Counted from the first letter of the stretch, positions 17,632 to 26,744 are shown. The stretch: 64,000 nucleotides of DNA from Paenibacillus sambharensis (GCF_003233845.1 NZ_QKRB01000044.1:1-64000), one strand, 5' to 3'. Notes: a model not told the origin generated them from the sequence alone. A program made the numbers and translations.

Positions 17632-19371
17632 ATGAAAGGGAAGAAACAGATGGCCGTAAGCAGCGGTAGAACGAATGTCATTCCGATTCAGCTGGACGCC
17701 ACGTTTTTTTTCGAACGCGCGGTCCGTTCACTGGACCGGTATCATTATGACAGGGCACTGAAATATTTTCGGCGGGCCGTGGAATATGAACCGGATAACC
17801 CGGTTAATCATTGTAATATGGCCGGCATTCTATCGGAGCTCGGCAACTATGAGGAATCGAACAAAATTTTGAAGTGGGTTGTGGATGAGCTTGATCCTAC
17901 CATGACGGAATGCCACTTTTACATGGCGAATAACTTTGCCAATATGGAGAACTATGAAGCTGCCGAAGATGCACTCGTCCAGTACCTGGAGGAGGATGCG
18001 GAAGGCCAGTTCCTTGATGAAGCAGAGGAAATGATGGACCTGCTTCATTTTGAGCTGGAGAGGCCGCCAAGACGGGCGAATATTAAATCCCGTGAAGGCC
18101 TATATGAGCATGATCAGGCCCGAATGCTGCTGGAGGAAGGCAAATTTGCCGAGGCCGTCCGCATTCTGCGAAGCATTACGGAGAAGCAGCCCGAATTTAC
18201 GGCAGCCCGCAACAATCTGGCGCTCGCTTATTACTATATGGGGCTGTTTGACGAAGCCATGGCCACGGTGCAAACCGTGCTGGAGCAGGAGCCTGGCAAC
18301 CTGCATGCACTCTGCAACCTGGCAATCTTTTATCAGCATGAACAGGACACGGAGCGTCTGGAGCTGTTGGTTCAGAGCCTGCGGAAGACCGTGCCGTTCC
18401 ACCAGGAGCATGTCTTCAAGCTTGCCACCACGATGGGCATTCTCGGCGAGCATGATCATGCTTTTGTCCATCTGCAGCGGCTGCTGAAGGATGCCGACAA
18501 CCAGCAGGACCCTTGTCTGCTCCATTATGCGGCAGTGTCGGCATGCAACTCGGATAAGCGCGGTGAAGCCGAACGTCTATGGAAGCAGGCGCTTAAGCTG
18601 GACAGAGAGTCAGGCATTCCCGAGTATTATCTGAAACATCTTCAAGATGGCGTGCTGCCGCCTTCGGTTAGCTATCAGTATCATTTGCCCTTCGAGGAAC
18701 AGTTCAAGAAGTGGGGCAAGGATACGGATGATTTGCCGGACCAGGTAAAGAAGGATCCGCTTGTGCGTTCGTCCTTCTTCTGGGCGCTTCGTCATGGCGA
18801 CCGGAGCACCAAGCTTCAGGTTATTCAAGCCTTGGGCATGATCGCAGACAATGAAGTTAAGGAAACGCTCAAGGATTTCCTGATGGAAGCCGGGGAAGAG
18901 GATTATCTGAAGCATATTGCGATGTTCGTTCTGCGGGGAATCGGCGTTACGGAGCCCCTCCAGGCTGTGCTTGAAGGGAAGGAAACGACTGTTGAGCAGA
19001 ACCGGATGCCATCCCGTCTGCCGGTGTGGCATGAACGGTGGCAGGCTGTGGTAGAGACCGCGCTGACCCGGATGCAGAGCCGTTATGATATGATCGGGCA
19101 GCATGATCTTCTGACGCTTTGGGTAGAATTTCTTAGCAGGCTGTATCCGGAAGTGCCGCCCATTCGCAAGACGGAGGGCTGGGCAGCAGCTCTTGAATAT
19201 CTGACGGCTAAGATGCATCGCAGAGCTGTAACTTACCAGGAAGTGGCGACAAGGTATGGCGTTTCCGTTGCCACAGCCAGCAAGTATGCGAAATGGATTG
19301 ACGAAGTATGCGGTATCCGCGAGAAGATGCAGACCGTCTTCCCTGCATTGGATGGAATCGAGCAGGAGTAA
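17632..19371 (+). CDS. Tetratricopeptide-repeat protein (YvcD-like)
   Basis: A 579-residue soluble protein with TPR motifs in the N-terminal 350 residues, for example ALKYFRRAVEYEPDNPVNHC near residue 40 and a second set near 155-260 (LLEEGKFAEAVRIL, ARNNLALAYYYMGLFDEA). The C-terminal third contains a helix-turn-helix-like stretch (YQEVATRYGVSVATASKYAKW). The position between the his/prs region and trxB matches yvcD of B. subtilis. The ATG nine bases after GGGAGGTG was preferred to a TTG two codons earlier. The function is unknown; TPRs imply protein-protein scaffolding. Confidence 0.82.
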   Translation: MKGKKQMAVSSGRTNVIPIQLDATFFFERAVRSLDRYHYDRALKYFRRAVEYEPDNPVNHCNMAGILSELGNYEESNKILKWVVDELDPTMTECHFYMANNFANMENYEAAEDALVQYLEEDAEGQFLDEAEEMMDLLHFELERPPRRANIKSREGLYEHDQARMLLEEGKFAEAVRILRSITEKQPEFTAARNNLALAYYYMGLFDEAMATVQTVLEQEPGNLHALCNLAIFYQHEQDTERLELLVQSLRKTVPFHQEHVFKLATTMGILGEHDHAFVHLQRLLKDADNQQDPCLLHYAAVSACNSDKRGEAERLWKQALKLDRESGIPEYYLKHLQDGVLPPSVSYQYHLPFEEQFKKWGKDTDDLPDQVKKDPLVRSSFFWALRHGDRSTKLQVIQALGMIADNEVKETLKDFLMEAGEEDYLKHIAMFVLRGIGVTEPLQAVLEGKETTVEQNRMPSRLPVWHERWQAVVETALTRMQSRYDMIGQHDLLTLWVEFLSRLYPEVPPIRKTEGWAAALEYLTAKMHRRAVTYQEVATRYGVSVATASKYAKWIDEVCGIREKMQTVFPALDGIEQE

Positions 19372-19413
19372 GACTTTTTCTCAAGATATAAGTACAAAGG
19401 AGGGCAACCATCC

Positions 19414-20370
19414 ATGACCATCTATAAATCCATTATTATCGGTACCGGACCGTCCGGACTTACGGCAGCCATCTATCTGGCACGTGCGAATCTCAATCCA
19501 TTGGTTATTGAGGGACCTGAGCCAGGCGGCCAGCTGACCACCACTACGGATGTTGAGAATTTCCCGGGCTTTCCTGACGGTATTATGGGGCCTGAGCTGA
19601 TGGCGAATATGCGCAAGCAGGCAGAACGCTTCGGAGCGGAGTTCAAGACCGGCTGGGTGAACAGTGTGGACCTGTCCAAGCGCCCATTCACCTTAAAGGT
19701 TGAAGGCCAGGAAGATATTCAGGCGGAGACGGTTATTATCTCTACCGGCGCTTCTGCCAGATACCTTGGTATTCCCGGCGAGAAGGAGAATGTCGGCCGC
19801 GGTGTAAGCACATGTGCAACCTGTGACGGCTTCTTCTTCCGCGGCAAGAAAATCATCGTGGTCGGCGGCGGTGACTCGGCGATGGAGGAAGCAAACTTCC
19901 TGACAAGGTTCGCAACGGAAGTGCGGCTGATCCATCGCCGGGATGAGCTTCGCGCCTCCAAGATTATGCAGGACCGCGCGAAGGAAAACGAGAAAATCAG
20001 CTGGAAGCTAAACAGCACACCGATTGAGGTCGTAGCTGGCGGAATGGGTGTGACTGGTCTTAAGGTCCGCAATAATGCCACGGGTAAAGAGGAAGTTGTG
20101 GAAACAGACGGCGTATTTGTGGCAATCGGCCACACGCCGAATACGAAGTTTCTGGACGGCCAGGTTGAAACGGATGAGCATGGTTACATTCTTGTTAAGC
20201 CAGGAACGACCGAAACGAATATTCCGGGTGTCTTCGCTTGCGGCGATGTACAGGATCAGCGCTACCGGCAGGCTATTACAGCCGCGGGCAGCGGTTGTAT
20301 GGCAGCGCTTGATTGCGAGAAGTATCTGGAAGGCCATATGGTGCATGACTGGAGCCAATCGCTGTCCTGA
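19414..20370 (+). CDS. trxB: Thioredoxin reductase
   Basis: FAD- and NADPH-dependent reductase of thioredoxin. The 318-residue protein has the FAD-binding GTGPSGLTAA at residue 10, the redox-active CATCDG near residue 134, the NADPH motif GGGDSAMEEA and the C-terminal FACGDVQD motif. The AAAGGAGGG ribosome site is strong. It lies in its usual Bacillales place between the TPR gene and the glk/rapZ group and has its own terminator. Confidence 0.96.
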   Translation: MTIYKSIIIGTGPSGLTAAIYLARANLNPLVIEGPEPGGQLTTTTDVENFPGFPDGIMGPELMANMRKQAERFGAEFKTGWVNSVDLSKRPFTLKVEGQEDIQAETVIISTGASARYLGIPGEKENVGRGVSTCATCDGFFFRGKKIIVVGGGDSAMEEANFLTRFATEVRLIHRRDELRASKIMQDRAKENEKISWKLNSTPIEVVAGGMGVTGLKVRNNATGKEEVVETDGVFVAIGHTPNTKFLDGQVETDEHGYILVKPGTTETNIPGVFACGDVQDQRYRQAITAAGSGCMAALDCEKYLEGHMVHDWSQSLS

Positions 20371-20434
20371 CGTGCTTGTCTGATAGCTGGCTCAGATAGT
20401 CTAGCCGGCAATATGAATGAATGGATTCCTAACG

Positions 20435-20467
20435 GCATTGCCCCGGACCCGGGGCAGTGCTTTTTTG
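20435..20467 (+). terminator. Terminator of trxB
   Basis: Stem GCATTGCCCC/GGGGCAGTGC with loop GGACCC is followed by TTTTTTG. The rest of the gap up to the glk promoter (20468-20621) shows no gene. Confidence 0.93.
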
Positions 20468-20621
20468 TGCGGGGAAGCAGCAGAATACCTGCAGCTGCGG
20501 TTTGTGTCCTAAATCACTTGTCAGCTAAGGCTTCGGAAGAAGCGGCAGCCCCCGGACAGATATCCCGTTAACAGCCGGGAAGAACTTGGTTAAATGCTTG
20601 TCTGGCTTGGTTTTGTCGTCC

Positions 20622-20650
20622 TTGACCTTATCATAGTGTTCGCTTATAGT
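20622..20650 (+). promoter_or_regulatory. Predicted sigma-A promoter of glk
   Basis: TTGACC and TATAGT are 17 bases apart, about 43 bases upstream of the glk start codon. Confidence 0.65.
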
Positions 20651-20692
20651 TGGTACAGAAGCAGTTAACTTTGTGATCGAGGTGGCCTAGTC

Positions 20693-21643
20693 ATGTCAGA
20701 AAAAATCTACGTTGGCGTGGATGTCGGTGGTACGTCAATCAAGGTGGGCGTGTGCAACCAGGACGGCGCTCTGCTCCATACGTATGAAGGACCTACCGAA
20801 AATGATAAAGGAAGCGAACGGATTCTGGCCAATATTGCCGCTTATGCGCGGCTGGTAGTTGAACAAACAGGCCGTTCCTGGGCAGAGGTTGAAGGTGTGG
20901 GAGTCGGGATTGCAGGATTCCTTGATATTCCGAACGGTGTGATTGTATCCTCGCCGAACCTCAATCTGCGTAATGCTCCGCTTAAGGCCTACCTGCAGGA
21001 GCATCTGGGCAAAGAAGTGTATGTTAATAATGATGCAAACGTCGCAGCTCTGGGTGAGGCATGGGCAGGTGCCGGACGGGGGGTTGCAGACTGCGTATGC
21101 TACACGCTCGGAACCGGTGTAGGCGGCGGTATTATCATTAACGGCCGTATTGTAGAGGGCTTTAATGCAGCTGCAGGCGAGCTTGGCCACATCTCGATCG
21201 TTCCGGATCTGGAAGCGATTCAATGCGGCTGCGGCAAGATGGGATGCCTGGAGACGGTATCATCGGCGACAGGAATTATCCGCATGGCCAAGGATGCGGT
21301 GGCACGCGGCGATCAGACCTCCCTGGCTCATGTGCCGGACATCACTGCGAAGGATGTAGTGGATGCAGCCAAAGCAGGTGATGAAGTGGCGGCACGTATC
21401 GTCAACCGGGCAGCCTATTATCTGGGCAAGTCGATGGCGGTAGTAGCTGTCGTTATTAATCCTGAGCGGTTCATCATCGGCGGAGGCGTCTCCAAGGCCG
21501 GAGAATTTTTATTTGAACAAATACGGGAAGTATTCCTTAAATATACGCCGGAAGCGGCATCAAAGAATGTGCAGGTTGTCCCTGCCGAGCTCGGTAACAG
21601 CGCAGGTGTTGTCGGAGCAGCAGGGCTGGTACTGCGTTCGTAG
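20693..21643 (+). CDS. glk: ROK-family glucokinase
   Basis: Phosphorylates glucose to glucose 6-phosphate with ATP. The 316-residue protein starts with the phosphate-binding motif GVDVGGTSIKVGV, has the sugar-binding region with NDANVAALGE, TLGTGVGGG and GELGHI, and the ROK zinc motif CGCGKMGCLE around residue 180. The single copy near the catabolite-repression genes (rapZ-yvcK-whiA-crh) suits a role in glucose use independent of the PTS. Confidence 0.93.
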   Translation: MSEKIYVGVDVGGTSIKVGVCNQDGALLHTYEGPTENDKGSERILANIAAYARLVVEQTGRSWAEVEGVGVGIAGFLDIPNGVIVSSPNLNLRNAPLKAYLQEHLGKEVYVNNDANVAALGEAWAGAGRGVADCVCYTLGTGVGGGIIINGRIVEGFNAAAGELGHISIVPDLEAIQCGCGKMGCLETVSSATGIIRMAKDAVARGDQTSLAHVPDITAKDVVDAAKAGDEVAARIVNRAAYYLGKSMAVVAVVINPERFIIGGGVSKAGEFLFEQIREVFLKYTPEAASKNVQVVPAELGNSAGVVGAAGLVLRS

Positions 21644-21784
21644 ATAGATTAAGATCATGGACGGCAGGTCATAGAGGAGAGGTGCGCAGGGCAGCAGATC
21701 AATCGGCTGCTCTGGCCCTGCTTATACGGCCCTTGCGCTGTGTGCTTGCCCGGAAAGTGATCAGGAGTGGAGGAGGAACAAGCG

Positions 21785-22669
21785 ATGGAGAAAACTGCAG
21801 TAGCGAAGCTTGTCATCATCACCGGCATGTCAGGTGCGGGGAAGACAATAGCGGTGCAAAGTCTGGAGGATTTGGGGTTCTTCTGTGTGGATAACCTGCC
21901 GCCTGTGCTGATTCCCAAATTCGCCGAGCTGATTGAATCATCCAATGGCAAAATCGGTAAGGTGGCGCTCGTCATTGATCTGCGCGGCCGTGAATTCTTT
22001 ACGGCACTTGCCGAATCGCTTCATTACTTAAGAGAGCATTATACCATCAGCTTTGAGATTCTGTTCCTCGATGCAACGGATAATGTGCTGGTACAGCGAT
22101 ATAAGGAAAGCCGCCGCCGTCATCCGCTTGCACCGGAAGGATTGCCGCTTGAGGGCATCAAGCTCGAACGCCGCCTGCTGGAAGAGCTGAAGGGCATGGC
22201 TTCCCAAGTCATTGATACAAGCAGCCTGAAGCCTGCGAAGCTGAAGGAGAAAATTGTATCCCGCTTCACTAATACCGGGCATCGCTCCTTTTCCGTTAAC
22301 GTCACATCATTTGGTTATAAATACGGCATCCCGATTGATGCCGATCTGATATTTGACTGCCGATTCCTTCCCAATCCCCACTATGTCGAACATCTTCGGC
22401 CGAACACCGGACAAAATCCCGAAGTCTATGATTACGTGATGAAGTGGCCGGAGACCCAGACGTTTCTGTCGAAGCTGCTTGATATGCTGCATTACCTTCT
22501 TCCGATGTATGAGAAGGAAGGCAAGAGCCAGCTGGTCGTTGGAATTGGCTGTACAGGTGGTAAGCATAGGTCCGTAGCAATTGCGGAGTATTTGGGAAAG
22601 ATGCTGGGCAACAGCGACACGGAAGTCGTCCGGGTGAGTCACCGGGATTCGGAGCGCGACCGACATTAA
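21785..22669 (+). CDS. rapZ: RapZ/YvcJ-type nucleotide-binding adaptor
   Basis: P-loop protein of the RapZ family; E. coli RapZ senses glucosamine 6-phosphate and directs RNase E to small RNAs, while B. subtilis YvcJ binds nucleotides and affects competence. The 294-residue protein has Walker A GMSGAGKT near residue 14, and the conserved [16 protein letters not shown] motif near residue 255. The ATG at 21785 follows GGAGGAGGAA; a GTG 18 bases earlier lacks a ribosome site. First gene of the rapZ-yvcK-whiA cluster. Confidence 0.93.
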   Translation: MEKTAVAKLVIITGMSGAGKTIAVQSLEDLGFFCVDNLPPVLIPKFAELIESSNGKIGKVALVIDLRGREFFTALAESLHYLREHYTISFEILFLDATDNVLVQRYKESRRRHPLAPEGLPLEGIKLERRLLEELKGMASQVIDTSSLKPAKLKEKIVSRFTNTGHRSFSVNVTSFGYKYGIPIDADLIFDCRFLPNPHYVEHLRPNTGQNPEVYDYVMKWPETQTFLSKLLDMLHYLLPMYEKEGKSQLVVGIGCTGGKHRSVAIAEYLGKMLGNSDTEVVRVSHRDSERDRH

Positions 22670-22681
22670 AGAGGTGAGTGG

Positions 22682-23671
22682 ATGAAGCAGCAAGAATTGG
22701 GGAATATAAGCTTGCCGAAGATTGTTGTCATTGGTGGAGGGACCGGTCTGTCTGTTATGTTAAGAGGGCTTAAAGAGAAGCCGCTCGACATTACGGCGAT
22801 CGTGACGGTGGCCGATGATGGAGGGAGCTCAGGCAGGCTGCGTACTGAGCTGCAGATGCCGCCGCCTGGAGACATCCGGAACGTGCTGCTGGCACTGAGC
22901 GATGTGGAGCCGCTGATGAGCCAGCTGCTCAGCTACCGCTTCTCGAACGGAAACGGGCTTGCCGGACATAGTCTTGGCAATCTGATGCTGGCTGCTATTA
23001 CCGATATATCCGGTGACTTCGTGACGGGTGTGCGTGAGCTTAGTCGTGTCCTTGCCGTACGCGGCAGGGTGCTTCCTGCCGCTGCGCATGCTACGGTGCT
23101 GAAGGCCGAGATGATGGACGGCTCAATTGTCACGGGAGAATCCATGATCCCCAAGGCAAAAAACCGGATCAAACGTGTGTTCATTGAGCCTCCGCTTGTC
23201 GAACCGCTTCCTGAGGCAGTGGAAGCGATTCGCGAAGCGGATGCTATTCTGATTGGACCGGGCAGCTTATACACAAGCATTATGCCCAATCTGTTAGTTC
23301 CCGCTCTTGCTGATGCCATTATTGAATCAGAAGCGCTTAAGATGTTCGTCTGCAATGTTATGACCCAGCCCGGTGAGACGGACGGCTATACGGTCTCTGA
23401 TCATCTGGATGCGATTGAAGAACATGTAGGCAGCTCGCTGTTTGACTATGTAATTGTTAATAATGGGGAGATCCCTGCCCCCGTGCTGGCTAAGTATGCG
23501 GAAGAAGGCGCACAGGCCGTCGTAGTTGATTCCGAGAAACTTGCGGGGCGGGATCTCAAGATCGTTGCAGACCGGCTGCTGATGTTCCGGACTTACCTGC
23601 GGCATGATGCCGCCCGGTTAAGCCGTCATATTTATCAGCTAGTGGAAAACTGGATGGCCAGGAAGAGGTGA
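22682..23671 (+). CDS. YvcK/CofD-like gluconeogenesis factor
   Basis: A 329-residue Rossmann-like protein of the CofD family. It begins with VVIGGGTGLSVMLRGLKE and has VADDGGSSGRLR, GDIRNVLLALS and GPGSLYTSIMPNL, all hallmarks of YvcK. In B. subtilis YvcK binds UDP-GlcNAc and is needed for growth and cell shape on gluconeogenic carbon. It starts 12 bases after rapZ and ends six bases before whiA. Confidence 0.94.
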   Translation: MKQQELGNISLPKIVVIGGGTGLSVMLRGLKEKPLDITAIVTVADDGGSSGRLRTELQMPPPGDIRNVLLALSDVEPLMSQLLSYRFSNGNGLAGHSLGNLMLAAITDISGDFVTGVRELSRVLAVRGRVLPAAAHATVLKAEMMDGSIVTGESMIPKAKNRIKRVFIEPPLVEPLPEAVEAIREADAILIGPGSLYTSIMPNLLVPALADAIIESEALKMFVCNVMTQPGETDGYTVSDHLDAIEEHVGSSLFDYVIVNNGEIPAPVLAKYAEEGAQAVVVDSEKLAGRDLKIVADRLLMFRTYLRHDAARLSRHIYQLVENWMARKR

Positions 23672-23677
23672 AGAGCA

Positions 23678-24607
23678 GTGTCCTTTGCGGCGCAAACCAA
23701 AAAAGAACTGACGATGGTGGAATCGGACCCCTGCTGCGAGATGGCGGAGTTATCCGCACTTATCCGCATGAATGGTTCGGTTCAGCTGTCCAGCCGGAAG
23801 GTCATCCTTGATATCTCAACGGAAAATGCAGCTATTGCCAGGAGAATCTACACGCTTGTCAAGAAACAGTTCGAGGTGCATACGGAACTGCTTGTCCGCA
23901 AGAAAATGCGGCTGAAGAAAAACAACGTTTATATTGTCCGTATTCCGGCTAAGGTACAGGAAATCCTTTCGGAGCTGAACATTGTTTCAGAGGGGTTTGT
24001 CTTTAATCAGGGAATAGATCAAGCTATGATCAAGAAATCCTGCTGCAGGCGTTCCTACCTGAGGGGGGCTTTCCTGGCGGGAGGGTCCGTTAATAACCCG
24101 GAAGGCTCGTCTTATCATCTGGAGATTGCCTGTATGTATGAAGAGCACTGCCAGGCGCTGGTTGAACTCGCTAATACCTTTGAGCTGAACGCCCGCTGCA
24201 TCGAGCGGAAGAAAGGCTTTATCTTCTATATTAAAGAGGGCGAGAAGATTATAGAGCTTCTCAATATCATCGGGGCCCACCAGGCGCTGTTCAAGTTTGA
24301 AGATGTCCGCATCATGCGGGACATGCGTAACTCCGTCAACCGCATTGTGAACTGTGAGACGGCGAATTTGAACAAGACGATTGGAGCTGCGGTCAGGCAG
24401 ATCGACAATATCAAGCTGCTTCAGAAGGAGATCGGCCTTGAAAATCTGCCGGAGAAGCTTCGTGAGGTAGCTGAAATTCGCCTTGCACACCCAGACATGA
24501 ATTTGAAGGAGGTTGGCGACCTTCTCAAAGGCTCGGTCAGTAAATCAGGCGTTAATCACAGATTGCGTAAAATCGATGAAATGGCTGAAAAAATAAGGAA
24601 CGGATAA
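23678..24607 (+). CDS. whiA: WhiA-family DNA-binding protein
   Basis: A 309-residue protein with a degenerate LAGLIDADG homing-endonuclease fold in the N-terminal two thirds (the [19 protein letters not shown] segment near residue 125) and a C-terminal helix-turn-helix ([20 protein letters not shown], residues about 270-290). WhiA controls sporulation in actinomycetes; in Bacillus it affects division and chromosome segregation. The GTG start follows GGAAGAGGTGAAG. Gene order rapZ-yvcK-whiA is as in other Bacillota. Confidence 0.95.
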   Translation: MSFAAQTKKELTMVESDPCCEMAELSALIRMNGSVQLSSRKVILDISTENAAIARRIYTLVKKQFEVHTELLVRKKMRLKKNNVYIVRIPAKVQEILSELNIVSEGFVFNQGIDQAMIKKSCCRRSYLRGAFLAGGSVNNPEGSSYHLEIACMYEEHCQALVELANTFELNARCIERKKGFIFYIKEGEKIIELLNIIGAHQALFKFEDVRIMRDMRNSVNRIVNCETANLNKTIGAAVRQIDNIKLLQKEIGLENLPEKLREVAEIRLAHPDMNLKEVGDLLKGSVSKSGVNHRLRKIDEMAEKIRNG

Positions 24608-24852
24608 GTCGATGCCTAGTCGGGGCGTTTATTTAATGATATAATAATGCAAAAAGACCAAAGAGCGGCACCGCAGGCATAACGACTGTCTGGGCTGCAA
24701 GCAGATAGATACATAGAGGAATAGGTAACGCTTATTACTTCGCTTGTATAACTGCAGGTCTGGAACCGGAGAACAGCGGCTCCAACATTCTGTTGGATAC
24801 TATCTGTTTACGTATAGGGAAGATTCAGCGAATTTGTATAGGGGGTATGGAC

Positions 24853-25122
24853 ATGACAAAACAACCGGTTGTCGTTCGATTGAAAACAGGCCTGCACGCA
24901 AGGCCAGCGGCGTTATTCGTGCAGGAAGCCAATAAATTTTCTTCAGAGGTATTCGTGGAGAAGGATGACAAGAAAGTAAATGCCAAGTCGATCATGGGCA
25001 TTATGAGCCTTGCGATCAGCACAGGCACTGAAGTTTATATAAGTGCGGAAGGTTCGGATGCTGAGCAGGCTGTAACCGCTTTAGTCAACCTTGTCAGCAA
25101 AGAAGAACTGGAGAACCAATAA
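24853..25122 (+). CDS. crh: HPr/Crh-type phosphocarrier protein with both His15 and Ser46
   Basis: The 89-residue protein aligns with B. subtilis Crh through the LKTGLxARPAALFVQEAN segment and sits in the crh position after whiA. Crh normally has Gln at position 15, but here the residue is His (GLHARPAA), the phosphotransfer residue of true HPr. Ser46, the HprK target, is present in NAKSIMG. It could therefore both receive phosphate from enzyme I and act as a CcpA co-regulator. I chose the ATG seven bases after AGGGGG. The 245-base upstream gap holds a TATAAT-like box near 24640 but no well-spaced -35. Confidence 0.85.
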   Translation: MTKQPVVVRLKTGLHARPAALFVQEANKFSSEVFVEKDDKKVNAKSIMGIMSLAISTGTEVYISAEGSDAEQAVTALVNLVSKEELENQ

Positions 25123-25126
25123 ATAT

Positions 25127-25161
25127 AAAGAAAAGCACCCGCTAATCGGGTGCTTTTCTTT
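25127..25161. terminator. Bidirectional terminator between crh and the Sda-like gene
   Basis: A perfect 15-bp stem (AAAGAAAAGCACCCG and its complement) with a CTAAT loop. The ends are A-rich on one side and T-rich on the other, so it can end transcription from both converging genes. Confidence 0.92.
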
Positions 25162-25217
25162 ATATAGCCTATAGAAAACAAAATAGCTGCCGGGTAATGA
25201 CCAGGCAGCGTTCTCAA

Positions 25218-25517
25218 TTAGGAATGGGCTTGCGGGACGTCCATCTCAATGTTACGCATCCTTAAAGCGTCTTCAATCAGTTCAATGAACTCAACTGACA
25301 GATTCATTGCTTTTGCTTCATGATAAACTTCCAGCAGATGATCATCATTGAGAGGCAGCAGCAGCAGGGACTTATCCTGTGACTGAATGCCCGTCGAATC
25401 AGTCGGCCCGTGGCCCTGGTTAAATACAACAGGGCGAGTGGCCGAACCGGATTTCCCAAGGGGTTCGTATTCTTTAATGTAATTTCGCATGGTCAGAAAA
25501 GGGTTTGAAAAACGCAT
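25218..25517 (-). CDS. sda: Sda-like sporulation kinase inhibitor with an N-terminal extension
   Basis: The C-terminal 45 residues of this 99-residue protein match B. subtilis Sda, which blocks sporulation histidine kinase KinA when DNA replication is disturbed. The pattern LxDxxLLExYxxAxxMNL followed by FIELIEDALRMR keeps the helical-hairpin core and the kinase-contacting Phe. Classic Sda is about 46 residues; this one has about 50 extra N-terminal residues (MRFSNPFLTMRNYIKEY and a Ser/Gly-rich linker). The ATG is eight bases after GGAG, and no good internal start precedes the Sda part. Assignment is by eye. Confidence 0.72.
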   Translation of the reverse strand: MRFSNPFLTMRNYIKEYEPLGKSGSATRPVVFNQGHGPTDSTGIQSQDKSLLLLPLNDDHLLEVYHEAKAMNLSVEFIELIEDALRMRNIEMDVPQAHS

Positions 25518-25643
25518 AAGCAGCACTCCAAATTTCGTTTTCAAAAACCTACCTATTGCTGTATGAATATGGCAGGTTGACTTGTATTCATCATAACATG
25601 ACATGACAGTGATGTGGTTGGCATTTCATCTTGCGAAAATTTG

Positions 25644-25672
25644 TTGACATTATGTAAAAAGTGTGATAATGA
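25644..25672 (+). promoter_or_regulatory. Possible rightward promoter without an obvious gene
   Basis: TTGACA with TAATGA 17 bases downstream (overlapping a GATAAT). It faces the clpP terminator hairpin and the 3' end of clpP on the opposite strand; no sense gene follows. It might drive a short antisense RNA or be fortuitous. Confidence 0.3.
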
Positions 25673-25680
25673 AATCTGGA

Positions 25681-25727
25681 TATAAAAATAGAAACGGCCG
25701 GTCGGGAACCCATTCCCGACCGGCCGT
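25681..25727 (-). terminator. Terminator of clpP
   Basis: A perfect 15-bp stem (ACGGCCGGTCGGGAA and its complement, loop CCCA). Read on the minus strand it is followed by a T-rich stretch ending near 25681. Confidence 0.88.
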
Positions 25728-25782
25728 TCGTATATCCTGCTGTCCCCCAAAGAATTATCTTTAATGAGACAAATCCTAATCG

Positions 25783-26370
25783 TTAAATCTTCTCGATTAC
25801 CTTATCCACGAGGCCGTATGTCATTGCTTCTTCGGCACTCATAAAGTAGTCACGGTCTGTATCCTTCTCTATGCGGCTAAGCGGCTGGCCTGTACGTTCT
25901 GCCAGAATGCCATTCAGCTTGTCGCGCATCTTCAGAATGCGTCTCGCGCGGATTTCAATGTCGCTGGCTTGCCCTTCAGCTCCGCCAAGCGGCTGATGAA
26001 TCATAACTTCACTGTTCGGCAGTGCAAGACGCTTGCCCTTCGCACCGGCAGCGAGCAGGAAGGCACCCATGGAAGCGGCCATACCTACACATATGGTAGA
26101 AACATCGGGCTTGATGAACTGCATGGTATCATAAATCGCCATACCTGCTGTAATCGAGCCGCCAGGACTATTAATATAGAGGCTGATATCCCGTTCCGGA
26201 TCATCGGCAGCAAGGAACAGCAGCTGCGCGATAATGGAGTTGGCGACGACATCGTTTACTCCGGTTCCGAGGAAGATAATACGGTCCTTCAACAGTCTGG
26301 AGTAAATGTCATAGGCTCGTTCTCCGCGATTGTTTTGTTCAATTACCATTGGTACAAAGTTCATATCCAC
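25783..26370 (-). CDS. clpP: ATP-dependent Clp protease proteolytic subunit
   Basis: Serine protease that forms the ClpP tetradecamer working with ClpX or ClpC; it also degrades tmRNA-tagged proteins (ssrA and smpB are in this window). The 195-residue protein has the catalytic Ser in [11 protein letters not shown] (about residue 100), His in MIHQPLGG and Asp in [16 protein letters not shown] lies seven bases before the GTG at 26370; the ATG two codons later (MNFVP) is the more usual start but is spaced 13 bases. A CtsR operator overlaps its promoter, so it should be heat-inducible. Confidence 0.97.
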   Translation of the reverse strand: MDMNFVPMVIEQNNRGERAYDIYSRLLKDRIIFLGTGVNDVVANSIIAQLLFLAADDPERDISLYINSPGGSITAGMAIYDTMQFIKPDVSTICVGMAASMGAFLLAAGAKGKRLALPNSEVMIHQPLGGAEGQASDIEIRARRILKMRDKLNGILAERTGQPLSRIEKDTDRDYFMSAEEAMTYGLVDKVIEKI

Positions 26371-26426
26371 AAGTGTTCCCTCCAGTCAAAATTTGAAGTG
26401 TTGATTCAACTATCTGAGTTATCCCC

Positions 26427-26455
26427 ATAATAGCGGATTCCGAATCAAAAGTCAA
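26427..26455 (-). promoter_or_regulatory. Predicted sigma-A promoter of clpP
   Basis: On the minus strand TTGACT and TATTAT are 17 bases apart, about 57 bases before the clpP start. The -35 hexamer lies inside the CtsR repeat. Confidence 0.75.
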
Positions 26456-26466
26456 AGATAGTCAAA
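26450..26466. promoter_or_regulatory. CtsR operator of clpP
   Basis: AGTCAAA-GAT-AGTCAAA is an exact match to the CtsR heptad direct repeat RGTCAAA-NAN-RGTCAAA. It covers the -35 region of the clpP promoter, where bound CtsR would block RNA polymerase. The ctsR gene is not in this window. Confidence 0.85.
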
Positions 26467-26549
26467 CGAAGTGTATAAAAAAAACGGCCAAGGCCGATTT
26501 GAGCTTCACATATCGTGTTATAACATTCGTGTAATAAGGAAAAATATAA

Positions 26550-26624
26550 TGGCGCGCCCGCTAGGAATCGAACCTAGATCTCAGGCTCCGGAGGCCTACG
26601 TCATATCCATTGGACCACGGGCGC
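26550..26624 (-). tRNA. tRNA-Arg (CCG)
   Basis: On the minus strand a full cloverleaf with acceptor GCGCCCG/CGGGCGC, anticodon loop CTCCGGA (anticodon CCG), T-loop GTTCGAATC and encoded CCA. It stands alone between clpP and the glycolytic operon. Confidence 0.96.
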
Positions 26625-26715
26625 TTAGTAGTAACAGCGAGATTTATTATATGCGATAGATAACCAAATTGCAAGTCAACAGGCCTTAAAATAATTATTT
26701 ACCAAAAATAATTAC

Positions 26716-26729
26716 GGCAAGCGGTTACA
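26716..26729 (+). promoter_or_regulatory. Possible CcpA (cre) site upstream of cggR
   Basis: GGCAAGCGGTTACA matches the cre consensus WTGNAANCGNWNNCW core at all but the first fixed base. It ends 15 bases before the cggR -35 box, a position seen in CcpA-activated genes. One mismatch and a degenerate motif keep confidence low. Confidence 0.4.
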
Positions 26730-26744
26730 TAAAGGCTAACCTGC

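Noticed and set aside
25518-25690. DnaA box upstream of the Sda-like gene, as in B. subtilis
   Set aside because: The nearest sequence, TTATCACA on the minus strand, lacks one base of the TTATNCACA consensus; no exact match.
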